NCBI RefSeq assembly: GCF_017357825.1
Contig: NZ_CP046072.1
Coordinates: 2,294,001-2,358,000 of the forward strand
Source of the DNA: Sulfurimonas aquatica
Lineage (GTDB): Bacteria; Campylobacterota; Campylobacteria; Campylobacterales; Sulfurimonadaceae
Direction: 5' to 3'
DNA length: 64,000 bases
Part shown: positions 1 to 8,701 of the stretch, one piece after another
How the letters are laid out: each line of letters opens with the position of its first letter
How positions within the stretch are numbered: position 1 is the stretch's first letter
The notes under the pieces: generated by a model
Databases searched by the model: none
What the model was told of the DNA's origin: nothing
Seen by the model: the letters and a program-made list of their open reading frames with translations, nothing else
Made by a program: the position numbers and the translations under genes

Positions 1-7
1 TTAGCGA

Positions 8-13
8 ATTATA
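8..13 (-). promoter_or_regulatory. -10 box of a leftward gene outside the window
   Basis: Reading leftward, the sequence is TATAAT followed by TCGC, the same -10 form seen upstream of several genes in this window. No leftward gene starts inside the window here, so it would serve a gene lying before position 1. No -35 element is evident, which is usual for the housekeeping sigma factor of Campylobacterota. Confidence 0.45.
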
Positions 14-186
14 CTAAAATATTCATATAATGTCTTCCACATATTTGTTCCAATAATGTTCTATTCTTGATATAAAAATACATAATAGTCTATTATATTA
101 TTATCTATTATTGTTATTTTATACATATCTTTAGCCATATTAAACTACTGATTATCTCTGTTTAATACTCCATCTCAATGTTTTAG

Positions 187-192
187 TATAAT
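187..192 (+). promoter_or_regulatory. -10 box upstream of ispE
   Basis: A perfect TATAAT lies 31 bases before the ispE ATG, giving a predicted leader of about 25 bases that contains the ribosome binding site AGAGG. The preceding ~180 bases are very AT-rich and hold no gene I can support. Confidence 0.55.
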
Positions 193-223
193 ACCTTTTA
201 AAATTTATATAGAGGTTTGATTT

Positions 224-1114
224 ATGGGTGGATTTGCCGGTGGGGACGAAGGTGGTTACTGGGATGAAGAGAGTGTACCTACTTCAAAAAATAAAAAAAA
301 TGCTAATATCAATAGAGAAAAATTAAAGATAGACAAAAATGATTCTAGCTACAGTATCAAGGCACATGCAAAAGTAAATATATTTTTAAAATTCACTGAC
401 TTTGAAGATACAAAAGAGACTCTACTTTCGCGTGTTGTACGTGTAGACAATTTATATGACACAATAAGCTTTATCCCTTGTAAATGCAAGGCTTTTACTA
501 TTGAAGGATGCGATGAAATCCCCTTAGAATCTAACACTATCTATAAAGCATATACTGAACTAATAAATTCCACTATAGATTCAGATATAGAAGAGTTCTT
601 TACTGAACATAAAGTTGTAGTGACAAAAAATATTCCAATTTCATCTGGTTTGGGAGGAGCATCTAGTAATGCTGCTGCTTTTATTCTTTTAGCCAAAGAG
701 ATATGTAACCTTATACTAAGTACAAATGAACTAATAAAAATCGGAACTAAAATAGCTAGAGATGTACCTTTTTTTATATATAACTATTCATCTGCAAATG
801 TATCAAGTTGTGGAGAGGTTGTAGAACAGTTTGAAGAGCAAGGTCTAAATTTTGATTTCTATAAACCAAATATAGTATATGATAAAACTAACCTTCATAA
901 TAGATTAAAAAAAGATCTATTAATAGATCTCTCTTTAGCTTCTAATTGGTCTAAACTAGACTCAAGAAGCATATTAGAACTTGCTGCAGACCCTTTAATA
1001 CTTAATGACCTTTATGCTTCTTTAATTCTACTTCATCCAGAGTTAAAAGAAGAAGTAAAAAATAAATACTTTTTTTCTGGTTCTGGTCCTACATTTTTTA
1101 AGCTACTAAATTAA
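224..1114 (+). CDS. ispE: 4-diphosphocytidyl-2-C-methyl-D-erythritol kinase, with an extended N-terminus
   Basis: GHMP-family kinase of the non-mevalonate (MEP) isoprenoid pathway. It phosphorylates CDP-methylerythritol at the 2-hydroxyl with ATP, in the cytoplasm. The substrate-binding start AKVNIFLKF is near residue 50 and the ATP loop PISSGLGGASSNAA near residue 140; the C-terminal FSGSGPTFF motif is present. The first ~44 residues, rich in Gly and acidic residues, precede the normal family start. The ATG at 224 has a good AGAGG site about 8 bases upstream, and no well-placed internal start is obvious, so the extension looks translated. It is convergent with the NifU-like gene, 7 bases away. 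Confidence 0.88.
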   Translation: MGGFAGGDEGGYWDEESVPTSKNKKNANINREKLKIDKNDSSYSIKAHAKVNIFLKFTDFEDTKETLLSRVVRVDNLYDTISFIPCKCKAFTIEGCDEIPLESNTIYKAYTELINSTIDSDIEEFFTEHKVVVTKNIPISSGLGGASSNAAAFILLAKEICNLILSTNELIKIGTKIARDVPFFIYNYSSANVSSCGEVVEQFEEQGLNFDFYKPNIVYDKTNLHNRLKKDLLIDLSLASNWSKLDSRSILELAADPLILNDLYASLILLHPELKEEVKNKYFFSGSGPTFFKLLN

Positions 1115-1121
1115 TCTTATT

Positions 1122-1394
1122 TTATACAGTTAAAACTCTAATATCATTTGAAAGCATTCTTTGGAGAATATTTTGTATTGATGTGTGAGTACTGCCTGAA
1201 GATTCACAAGAAGTACAAGCTCCTTGATACTCTATATATACAAGAATAAGATCATTTTTTTCTTCTACATGCACAAGATCTAAATCACCGTTATCTTTTA
1301 CTAAAAAATCTCTAATTTTATCTATGATTACTTGATCAATTGCATTAATTTTTTCAACTAGTGTCTTCGCTTTAAACTCTTCTTCTTTACTCAT
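1122..1394 (-). CDS. NifU C-terminal domain (Fe-S scaffold-like) protein
   Basis: A 90-residue protein made only of the NifU C-terminal (Nfu-type) domain. The metal-binding pair is in ACTSCES, matching the CxxC that holds a transient Fe-S cluster in NfuA/NifU scaffolds, so it probably carries clusters to apoproteins. An upstream in-frame ATG at 1439 would add 15 residues, but the ATG at 1394 is preceded by AAAGGA at correct spacing and the family begins here, so I chose it. No partner isc or nif genes are nearby. Confidence 0.82.
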   Translation of the reverse strand: MSKEEEFKAKTLVEKINAIDQVIIDKIRDFLVKDNGDLDLVHVEEKNDLILVYIEYQGACTSCESSGSTHTSIQNILQRMLSNDIRVLTV

Positions 1395-1744
1395 ATTTAT
1401 TCCTTTGTTTATAATGGGAATTACCCATAAAGTTATCAAATTATCTCTTTAGATATTTATATGATGCTATTATACCTCCAACAATTTAGGGATATATTAA
1501 TATTTTTCTATACTCTTATTATTAATATTAGAAGAAACAATGCTTAATTTTTCTCTTATAGATGTCTTGTACTTTATATTTTATTCAGATATAATTCGAA
1601 TAAGAAAAGATGATTCAAGTTACATCTTTAGTCTGCTTTATATTGATAACTTCTTGTTTACAGTACATTCACCTAAAAGAAAACTTTATATTAGATTTTT
1701 ACCACCTTAGAAATATGGTGTACTCAAACAAACAAGGATTTAAA
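1395..1744. other. Divergent intergenic region with the cold-shock gene leader
   Basis: This ~350-base gap separates the NifU-like gene from the cold-shock gene. It is AT-rich and holds a TATAAT at 1590-1595, after which the predicted transcript runs about 143 bases before the cold-shock ATG. An open frame runs through that leader in phase with the cold-shock gene, but it has no recognisable content, and the true start is set by AAGGA just before 1745. I see no other gene. Confidence 0.5.
1590..1595 (+). promoter_or_regulatory. -10 box of the cold-shock gene
   Basis: TATAAT followed by TCG, with predicted transcription start near 1602. It implies a leader of ~143 bases, typical in length for cold-shock mRNAs whose 5' UTR controls stability and translation in the cold. 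Confidence 0.5.
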
Positions 1745-1963
1745 ATGGCAACATTATTAAATGGAACAGTTAAATGGTTCAACTCTGAAAAAGGTTTCGG
1801 TTTTATCGAACAAGAAGATGGCGGGAAAGATGTATTTGTACATTTTCGTCAAGTAAACAATAGTGGTTATGGTCGTGTATCACTAGATGAAGGTCAAAAA
1901 GTAACTTATGAAGTTGGTGAAGGCGAAAAAGGCCCACAAGCAGAAAACGTTACTGGTTTATAG
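1745..1963 (+). CDS. Cold-shock domain protein (CspA family)
   Basis: A 72-residue single cold-shock domain, the usual length for bacterial CspA proteins. Both nucleic-acid-binding motifs are present: RNP1 as KGFGFI near residue 17 and RNP2 as VFVHF near residue 30, after the canonical start GTVKWFN. It should bind single-stranded RNA or DNA and act as an RNA chaperone. The ATG at 1745 follows AAGGA; longer in-frame starts upstream lie in the leader and are rejected. It is monocistronic, closed by a strong hairpin terminator at 1972-1999. Confidence 0.95.
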   Translation: MATLLNGTVKWFNSEKGFGFIEQEDGGKDVFVHFRQVNNSGYGRVSLDEGQKVTYEVGEGEKGPQAENVTGL

Positions 1964-1971
1964 TATCGTCT

Positions 1972-1999
1972 CAAGTAGCTTAGGCTGCTTGAACTTTTT
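1972..1999 (+). terminator. Rho-independent terminator of the cold-shock gene
   Basis: An 8-bp stem CAAGTAGC / GCTGCTTG (one G-U pair) with loop TTAG is followed by a run of five T. It begins 9 bases after the stop codon. Confidence 0.8.
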
Positions 2000-2026
2000 A
2001 ATTTAGATTTTTCACTACCCAAATAT

Positions 2027-2103
<77 letters not shown>

Positions 2104-2127
2104 ATCCTCAAACAATTAATAAAATAC

Positions 2128-2838
2128 TTATTTTAAAAGTTTCACTATTTCATCAAACTCTTCTTCTTGTGCATAATCAACTGCTCTATAATCATTTGAA
2201 TCCTTAAGCTTTTTATCTACACCATTGGCAAGTAGCAAAGAAACTATCTCTTTTGAGCCCATTTCGGATGCAGCCATTAATACTGTATGATTTTCATGAT
2301 CCATTTCATTAGCATCTGCACCTTTGCTAACAAGAAGCTCCACAGTATCTAAACTCTCAGTCTGTATCGCTTGGCAAAGTACTCCACAACCATTCATGTC
2401 TTTTGCTTTTATAGATGCTCCAGAACTTATTAAAAGTTTTGCCACATCGAGTTGTTCACTTTTTATAGCATACAAAAGTGCATTTTTTCCATTATTTGTT
2501 GCTAAATCTATATCTGCTTTCATATCTAGTAAAAACTTAACAACCTCTATATTCCCCTCACTACTTGCATAAATCAGGGCATGAAATCCTCCAGCATCTT
2601 GCATATTGATATTTGCCCCATTTTTAACTAAAAGCTTGACAACATCCAGCTCATTATTTTTAGAGGCCCACATAAGAGCACTTGCACCCCCTTTTCCAGC
2701 TCTATTTACATTATCCCCCAAAGCTAAAATTGACTTAACTTTAGAAATATTCCCAGCTTTGGCAGCTTCAATAAGTTTTATATCACTACCTAACAAATTA
2801 ACTGCTATTAATATACTTATAATAATTAATAATTTCAT
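2128..2838 (-). CDS. Exported ankyrin-repeat protein
   Basis: A 236-residue protein with an N-terminal hydrophobic signal (MKLLIIISILIAVNLLGSD) followed by about seven ankyrin repeats of ~33 residues, seen as recurring G.SALMWASKNNELDVVKLL-type units. Ankyrin repeats bind other proteins; no enzymatic domain is visible and the partner is unknown. Export to the periplasm is inferred from the signal. An ATG 20 codons upstream exists, but AAAAGGAAAA precedes the ATG at 2838 and the signal peptide starts there. It is divergent from the esterase gene. Confidence 0.82.
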   Translation of the reverse strand: MKLLIIISILIAVNLLGSDIKLIEAAKAGNISKVKSILALGDNVNRAGKGGASALMWASKNNELDVVKLLVKNGANINMQDAGGFHALIYASSEGNIEVVKFLLDMKADIDLATNNGKNALLYAIKSEQLDVAKLLISSGASIKAKDMNGCGVLCQAIQTESLDTVELLVSKGADANEMDHENHTVLMAASEMGSKEIVSLLLANGVDKKLKDSNDYRAVDYAQEEEFDEIVKLLK

Positions 2839-2962
2839 ATTTTTCCTTTTTATAATTGTAACTAAAAAATATATTATTTCAGATTTACATAGCCTCAATA
2901 AAGTTTATATTGCTAAAATTAAAATCTTAAAAGAAGACATACTTGAGAGTAAGGAAAAAGAA

Positions 2963-3523
2963 ATGACAATTTATATACACGGCTTTGCTAGTAGTGCACA
3001 AGGTATTAAAGCAAAAGCTTTTAGAAAGTACTTTCAAGAATATAAGCTAGATTTTATTGCCCCTTCACTCTCTTATATACCAGAATTAGCCATAAGTACT
3101 TTGGAGGAAATGATAGAGTCCTATTTACCAAATGTAACACTTATAGGCTCTTCTCTTGGAGGGTACTATAGTATCTATCTCGCGAATAAATATGGATTAA
3201 AAGCTACTCTAATAAACCCTTCTATCCATCCTAACATTACATTACAAAAAGTTCTCGGAAAACCTACAAGTTTTTATGATGGAAGTACTTTTGAGTGGAA
3301 TGAGAAGCATATTCAAATGCTAAAAAGGTATAAAGTTAATGCTGCAACTGAAAAGAATTTTATGTTGCTCTTACAAAAGGGGGATGAGACACTCGACTAT
3401 AAAGAAGCTATAAAGAAATTACCAAATTCTAATATTATTTTAGAAGAAAATGGTAATCATAGTTTTGAAAATATTGAAAATCATTTTCAAAAGATAAAAG
3501 AGTTTTTTCTCTTATCTAGTTAG
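2963..3523 (+). CDS. YqiA/YcfP-type alpha/beta hydrolase (esterase)
   Basis: A 186-residue small alpha/beta-fold hydrolase. The oxyanion segment YIHGFASS is at the N-terminus, the nucleophile elbow is GSSLGG near residue 63, and a catalytic His lies in GNHSFE near the C-terminus, matching the YqiA family of small carboxylesterases. Natural substrate unknown. A much longer open frame reaches back to 2606 opposite the ankyrin gene, but AAGGA before the ATG at 2963 and the family start support the short form. It is convergent with the beta-barrel gene. Confidence 0.82.
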   Translation: MTIYIHGFASSAQGIKAKAFRKYFQEYKLDFIAPSLSYIPELAISTLEEMIESYLPNVTLIGSSLGGYYSIYLANKYGLKATLINPSIHPNITLQKVLGKPTSFYDGSTFEWNEKHIQMLKRYKVNAATEKNFMLLLQKGDETLDYKEAIKKLPNSNIILEENGNHSFENIENHFQKIKEFFLLSS

Positions 3524-3530
3524 AAAATAC

Positions 3531-4136
3531 TTAGTCCATTTTCCATTTATAAGTAAGGCTTGTATAAATTCCAACCATATCACTTAATGTGAACTCTCGT
3601 TTACTAATAACATTTAATGCATCTATTCCCATATATCTCCCAGCAATGTCAAAGTCAAATGAGCCTGATACATGAAAATTAATACCAGCTTCTGCACCAA
3701 AATATGGATCTGAAATTGTTCTAGAAACACCATCTTGTACTAAAATCAACTTTGCATTTGCTATTCCTCCATTTAATCCAATAAAAAGGTCTGCTTTTGA
3801 AAATGTATGGATAAGATATTGCCCCTCAACACCATAGGTTGTTAAGTAATCAAATTTGTTATCAGTATCAGAAAAATATTTTGCACTTAAAAAAACTCTA
3901 TATGTGTCCGTCTGAGCTCCTATCTTAAGTCCTAAACTCATTAATGATGAAGTACTTTGGGTTGTTACAACTGGTGAAATATTTCTATCTGTATATTCCG
4001 TACCTAAGGAGTTATATCCAGCTTCTACTGCGAATAGAGACTTACTATTATCTGTATATCTATTATCTTTTGCCACACCTGATGTTACAAATAGCACCGT
4101 GGTAAGTATAATTTTAATGCAACTATTTCTTATCAT
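3531..4136 (-). CDS. Small outer-membrane beta-barrel protein
   Basis: About 201 residues with a signal peptide (MIRNSCIKIILTTVLFVTSGVAK) and alternating polar/hydrophobic strands with aromatic ends, finishing in SLTYKWKMD, as expected for an OmpA/OmpW-like eight-stranded barrel. Two ATGs are possible. The one at 4136 has AAAGG six bases away, whereas the one at 4142 would touch the site, so I prefer 4136. Only 9 bases separate it from the giant lipoprotein gene upstream, so the two are likely co-transcribed and may work together at the outer membrane. Function not recognised. Confidence 0.65.
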   Translation of the reverse strand: MIRNSCIKIILTTVLFVTSGVAKDNRYTDNSKSLFAVEAGYNSLGTEYTDRNISPVVTTQSTSSLMSLGLKIGAQTDTYRVFLSAKYFSDTDNKFDYLTTYGVEGQYLIHTFSKADLFIGLNGGIANAKLILVQDGVSRTISDPYFGAEAGINFHVSGSFDFDIAGRYMGIDALNVISKREFTLSDMVGIYTSLTYKWKMD

Positions 4137-4145
4137 TTTCATCCT

Positions 4146-7100
4146 TTATTTAAATTCTCTAGATATAGCCAAGCTGCCTAAAGTAATTGTTGCTGTAGAT
4201 GCACCAGTTGAAACTTCCACTTCAACATATGCTCTTCCTTGATCATTTAAGGATGGGCAGTTATGTATTCCGTCATCCATTGAATCATTGATATTATGAA
4301 TAATCAAGTCTGTCCCTGTAGCTTCAATTGTATAAGCAAAATTAGAGTTTCTAAAAGTTCCTATTGGTGTATCTTTTAAGTCAACTTTTATTCTGTAAAC
4401 AGCATGATTTAAACCTACAGGAAGATTTAATATATCTGCAACTAAGCCTGTTCCACGAAGTGAATGCTTTATTGCCTCACCTATTTTAACTGTTTGACCT
4501 ATACTATTTTGAGCACCTACTAAGTTTGCAGATAACATGATATCTTTAGCAGCAAGATAATAATCATAAGTGATGTCGATTTCAGCTAATCCATTTGAAT
4601 CAAATGCAGGAACTGGAGTTGTTGCAGTAGCTACCCACTCTTGACCAAACTTACAAATATCTTGTCTAAAGTTATTACCTATAGCAAAACCAAGGTTTAG
4701 AGTTGTATTTCCATCATATTGATCTTTTAAAACTCTCTCAAAGTTATTTACTGTATCAAGAGATGTTATATCCCATTTACCAGAAGCATTATAAGTATAA
4801 TTATTATCGTTATTAGCAAAAGTCATTAAAAAGTCATCATTTATAGATCCATTTTCTGTCACTGTTGAAAAATCACTAAAAACTGTTGCTGTTGCTTTTG
4901 CACCTGTTCCTGTATCTCCGACTTTTGGTGTTAGTGTTAGTGCCCCATTACTATATCCTGAACCACCATTAATAATTTCAATATTTGATACAGGGTACTT
5001 AATATTAGCTATAGCAACCGCTTCACTTCCATCGCCCTCATTGCTAAGGATAATTGATGCACTTCTATATCCACTGCCAACACTATTAACGGTAATGCCT
5101 GAAATACCATAACCTATCTGTGCTGATGCAATAGCATTTACTGTAGGAGAGCCACCTAAAACGGTAAGAGCATCATCATTATATCCACTGCCACCATTTC
5201 TCAATTGTACTTCTTTAATACTAAAGCCTATTGTAGCTGTTAATGTAGCATTCAAATTTCCCTTAGTTAATGTGTCTATTGATGCACTTGTATATCCACT
5301 ACCAGCATCTAAAACAACTAATTCTGTTATTTCACCAGCACCACCAATTGCTTTTACTTTTACAGAAGCACCTGATCCGTCACCATCAACTGGTAATACA
5401 TCACCAACTGCATATCCACTACCGGCTACATCGATACTTATTGACTTGAGTGATCCAGTGTTTTCTAATATTGCAACAGCATCAAAACCGGATCCAGCAC
5501 CTGCATTTGTAACTGTTATGCTAGGCACTGATGTATAACCTTGTCCTGGGTTGTCAAGGTTTATTATCGGCAAGCTAGTAGTACTTGATATTTTTTTTGT
5601 AAAAAATGTACCCGTTGAAGACAGCGTTGCAGTACCGCTAAAACCACTACCTGAACCGGTTACAGTTACTGTCGGTGGTGAGACATACTCTTTACCATTA
5701 CTAAGCATTGTTATATCACTTATCCCTCCATAATTAGATAAATATGCCCGAGCAGTAAATCCAGAACCACCTCCAGGTACAGTCACTGCTACATCTGGAG
5801 CTTTTGCATAACTCTGCCCATTATTTGTTACATCTGCTTTCATTATAGTTCCTGCTACTACTTTCAGTTTATCATCAATTGTATCTATAATACCGCCATT
5901 AGTATGATACATATAATTTAAAGGACCTGAAGTATCTCTAGCATATCCAGCTATTAACGAGACAGAAAGGCCTGGATTACTGTTTACTCTATTTGAATAT
6001 TTATCTGTAATTGCGACTACCATTTTTTCAACAAATTTTGCATGTAAAGCATCATTTGAAGTTGAAACATAACTAATGCTCATAGCAGTTGGAGGGCCAG
6101 AAACTATAATGACATTAAATACTTCAGTAAGATTAGCATCTTCATTATTAACACCTTTAAATTTTGCAAATACTTTAATTGGTACTACTCCAGAAATAGT
6201 ATTACTTATGATACTTAAACTTGCACTATTTTTTGTTAGAGTTTGTACTTCCGCGGCAGGATTACTAGAATTAGAATCATCAATATCAGCGAGTGCAGTA
6301 TTTAATACACTAACCACCATTGACGTAATATTTGAATCATTGAGTAAATTACCATCTTTGTCTTTTACATAAAATGTAATTAGTTTTGTACTCTGTAAAT
6401 CCATAGTTATATTACCGTCAGTGTAACTACTTGTAAGTGCATAATCAGTTAAAATTATTTGATTTGGCTCTGGTTTAATAGTCACTATAAATTCTTTTGC
6501 ATCTTCAGGTGCACCAGAATCATGATAAAATCCAAATTTAATATTTGACTTATTTATATCTAAATTTTTTGGAGCCGTATAAATAAAACTTGCTTTCCCC
6601 TTACTATCTAAAAAAATTTCAGAGCTAATAAAACTTCCTATATCCCTTCCCTTTGTTACATCAGGAGGGTATACTATTTTAACACTACCTGTTGTAAATG
6701 GGTTATTGTTTGAATCTCTCACATCGACATCTATATTAAATGTTTCACTGTTGAGTGTTACTTCTTTAGTGTTTTGATTCAATATAACTGTTGCAATAGT
6801 TGGAGTATAAGAAATTGTTAGGCTTTTAGAAATGACACTTGCATTCCCTTTGTATGAGAATGAGAAAACCAAGTCAGTGATATTTTCCAGAGTTTGAGGG
6901 CCTTCAAATGTAAAAGAAGCTACTCCACTACTTATAGCTGCCTCATTTTCTAAAAATCGGCCACCATTAGCATTTTGGTTAATTATTTCTGTTGGATAAG
7001 TTACGATTATTGTACCAGTATCTAAACTTTGATTATTTTCATCAAATGCTAAAACCTGCACTGTAACTATTTCTGAGTTTTTAGTTAGTGTAATAGTAGC

Positions 7101-8630
7101 ATCCATAAGTCTTATTACAGGCACCTCTGGATTATAAGTAACATTCCAGTTTACGGCAGTTGCAATACCTGCTGCATCACTAAATTCAAATGTACCGGTA
7201 GTTAATTTTCCACTTGTTCCCAAAACACTTTCTGGACCAGAATATGTAAACTTAGCTTGTCCATTTACTACAGGAACACTTAATGATGTAAATGAACCTA
7301 AATCTGTTCCGCTACTTATCTCATTTGGAAACTTAACATTAATAGTTCCCTCAGTAACAAAACCACCATTTGAATCGATAGCATTAATAACCACTGTGTG
7401 TACTTGCTTATCCTGCGAAATTGTTGTATTCACCTCATTAATAGCCAATCTAGCAATTGATGGAAGCTGAGGAGTATATTTAACTGTCATTGATGTGCTT
7501 ACTGTCTGATTCTCTTTATATTTAAATGTAAATACTTGGTCCGAAATCTGAGCTAATGGATTTGGTCCTACAAAGCTAAATATTGCTTTACCATTTACGA
7601 TACTCGCTTCATTTTGAGTAAATGTTCCACCTGAAACACTACCATTTGTTATTGCCGCTGGATACGCTATCAAGATTGTTCCACTCTCAAATGCCTGATT
7701 TGTTACACTGTCAAAAGCTAATATTGTCACTGTTTTAGCTTCTGAGTTTGTCGTTAAAGCTATAGTTGGACTTTCTGCTCTAATCACTGGAAGATTAGGC
7801 ACAAAATTAACTGTTAAGGGTGCGGTTATTCCAGGGTTAGCTTTATCATACAAAGTAAAAACTGTTGTAGCTAAAGTTTTTGATGTGTTGAGTAAGTTCA
7901 ATGGTCCATTATATGTAAAAGACACTCGTCCGTCTACTATACTTGGGCTTGAAGGATTGAAATAACCTACATCAATACCAGTGTCACCATATTTAATTCC
8001 AACACTCAAGTCAATGTCTGTCGTACTCTGATTTGTAGATGCAAATAAAGTTAAAGATTTTGTTGTCCCAGATTGACTTATGTTAATTGTAGATTCTGAA
8101 AGAGTTAATTTTTGCAAGACAGCTTCACCAATAGATATTGAACTACCTGGAGTATAGTTAACATGTAAACTTGTACTAACAGTTCCATTTATTGTACTAA
8201 AGAAAGTATAATCAGAAAATTTATCCCCTGCGTCCACTCTTCCTTGAAGATCTGTTGGTGCAGTATAAGTAAACTTAGCTATTCCATCTACAATAGTTGC
8301 AGTATTTGGGGAGAATTGACCCGCATCTGTTTTTTGTGGATATTGAACAGTGATTGAGCCTTCTGTATTTAAAGTGCCACTCGAGTCAAAAGCCCTAATA
8401 TATATTGCAACTTCCTGACCACTACTGGAAACATTTATGTCGTTTGAAAATACAAACTGTAATGTAACTGGATTTTTTGTAGAGTTCACATCAATAGAAG
8501 GCAAAGTATTGTTTATGTTTAAAGCTGTCACATTATTTTCCAGAATATCACTATTATTCCCCTGACAACCACTCAACATTAATGAAAAAGAGAGCATTAG
8601 ACTCAATAAAATTATTCTAAATATACCCAT
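4146..8630 (-). CDS. Giant Ig-repeat lipoprotein with Gly-Ser-Gly-Tyr repeat block
   Basis: About 1,494 residues. A hydrophobic leader ends in the lipobox LMLSGC (Cys22), so it is probably a lipid-anchored envelope or surface protein. Residues ~45-715 hold six similar ~110-residue Ig-like units, each with a central G.I.V.YP strand and a F.Y.GP strand; two more diverged units follow to ~915. Residues ~935-1250 carry eight shorter repeats with the signature GSGY. The final ~240 residues form a separate domain containing two spaced Cys. The start at 8630 is set by AAGGA; an ATG at 8651 would only prepend seven residues. Likely adhesin or surface scaffold; exact role unknown. Confidence 0.72.
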   Translation of the reverse strand: MGIFRIILLSLMLSFSLMLSGCQGNNSDILENNVTALNINNTLPSIDVNSTKNPVTLQFVFSNDINVSSSGQEVAIYIRAFDSSGTLNTEGSITVQYPQKTDAGQFSPNTATIVDGIAKFTYTAPTDLQGRVDAGDKFSDYTFFSTINGTVSTSLHVNYTPGSSISIGEAVLQKLTLSESTINISQSGTTKSLTLFASTNQSTTDIDLSVGIKYGDTGIDVGYFNPSSPSIVDGRVSFTYNGPLNLLNTSKTLATTVFTLYDKANPGITAPLTVNFVPNLPVIRAESPTIALTTNSEAKTVTILAFDSVTNQAFESGTILIAYPAAITNGSVSGGTFTQNEASIVNGKAIFSFVGPNPLAQISDQVFTFKYKENQTVSTSMTVKYTPQLPSIARLAINEVNTTISQDKQVHTVVINAIDSNGGFVTEGTINVKFPNEISSGTDLGSFTSLSVPVVNGQAKFTYSGPESVLGTSGKLTTGTFEFSDAAGIATAVNWNVTYNPEVPVIRLMDATITLTKNSEIVTVQVLAFDENNQSLDTGTIIVTYPTEIINQNANGGRFLENEAAISSGVASFTFEGPQTLENITDLVFSFSYKGNASVISKSLTISYTPTIATVILNQNTKEVTLNSETFNIDVDVRDSNNNPFTTGSVKIVYPPDVTKGRDIGSFISSEIFLDSKGKASFIYTAPKNLDINKSNIKFGFYHDSGAPEDAKEFIVTIKPEPNQIILTDYALTSSYTDGNITMDLQSTKLITFYVKDKDGNLLNDSNITSMVVSVLNTALADIDDSNSSNPAAEVQTLTKNSASLSIISNTISGVVPIKVFAKFKGVNNEDANLTEVFNVIIVSGPPTAMSISYVSTSNDALHAKFVEKMVVAITDKYSNRVNSNPGLSVSLIAGYARDTSGPLNYMYHTNGGIIDTIDDKLKVVAGTIMKADVTNNGQSYAKAPDVAVTVPGGGSGFTARAYLSNYGGISDITMLSNGKEYVSPPTVTVTGSGSGFSGTATLSSTGTFFTKKISSTTSLPIINLDNPGQGYTSVPSITVTNAGAGSGFDAVAILENTGSLKSISIDVAGSGYAVGDVLPVDGDGSGASVKVKAIGGAGEITELVVLDAGSGYTSASIDTLTKGNLNATLTATIGFSIKEVQLRNGGSGYNDDALTVLGGSPTVNAIASAQIGYGISGITVNSVGSGYRSASIILSNEGDGSEAVAIANIKYPVSNIEIINGGSGYSNGALTLTPKVGDTGTGAKATATVFSDFSTVTENGSINDDFLMTFANNDNNYTYNASGKWDITSLDTVNNFERVLKDQYDGNTTLNLGFAIGNNFRQDICKFGQEWVATATTPVPAFDSNGLAEIDITYDYYLAAKDIMLSANLVGAQNSIGQTVKIGEAIKHSLRGTGLVADILNLPVGLNHAVYRIKVDLKDTPIGTFRNSNFAYTIEATGTDLIIHNINDSMDDGIHNCPSLNDQGRAYVEVEVSTGASTATITLGSLAISREFK
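4870..5835 (-). repeat. GSGY-type glycine-rich protein repeats
   Basis: Within the giant lipoprotein, about eight units of 30-45 residues repeat the plan (Q/G)GSGY..(A/P).(I/V).(V/L)....G.GA.A.A, for example AGSGYTSAS and GGSGYSNGA. The DNA is diverged between units, so this is an old protein-level repeat, not a recent tandem duplication. The spacing suggests stacked short beta strands. Confidence 0.65.
5940..8500 (-). repeat. Tandem Ig-like domain repeats
   Basis: Six ~330-base units and two diverged ones encode Ig-like beta-sandwich domains. Each has a conserved order: a T(I/V).(A/V).D strand, GTI.V.YP, then a FTY.GP turn and a (S/T)..VTYTP exit. Neighbouring units differ at most positions, so they are not recent copies. 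Confidence 0.65.
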
Positions 8631-8701
8631 AAATATCCTTACTACATACATAATTTTTTACTATTATATCTTGTGGCATATAAAGTTAGCTTTAAATAAA
8701 A

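Noticed and set aside
1610-1744. 45-residue extension of the cold-shock protein
   Set aside because: The family is ~70 residues and starts at the ATG at 1745, which has AAGGA. The upstream part is leader.
2606-2962. 119-residue N-terminal extension of the YqiA-type esterase
   Set aside because: It runs antisense to the ankyrin gene, and AAGGA with the family start supports the ATG at 2963.
4870-5835. Possible CRISPR or tandem DNA repeat
   Set aside because: The periodicity is at protein level (GSGY), DNA units differ and spacing is irregular, and no cas genes are present.
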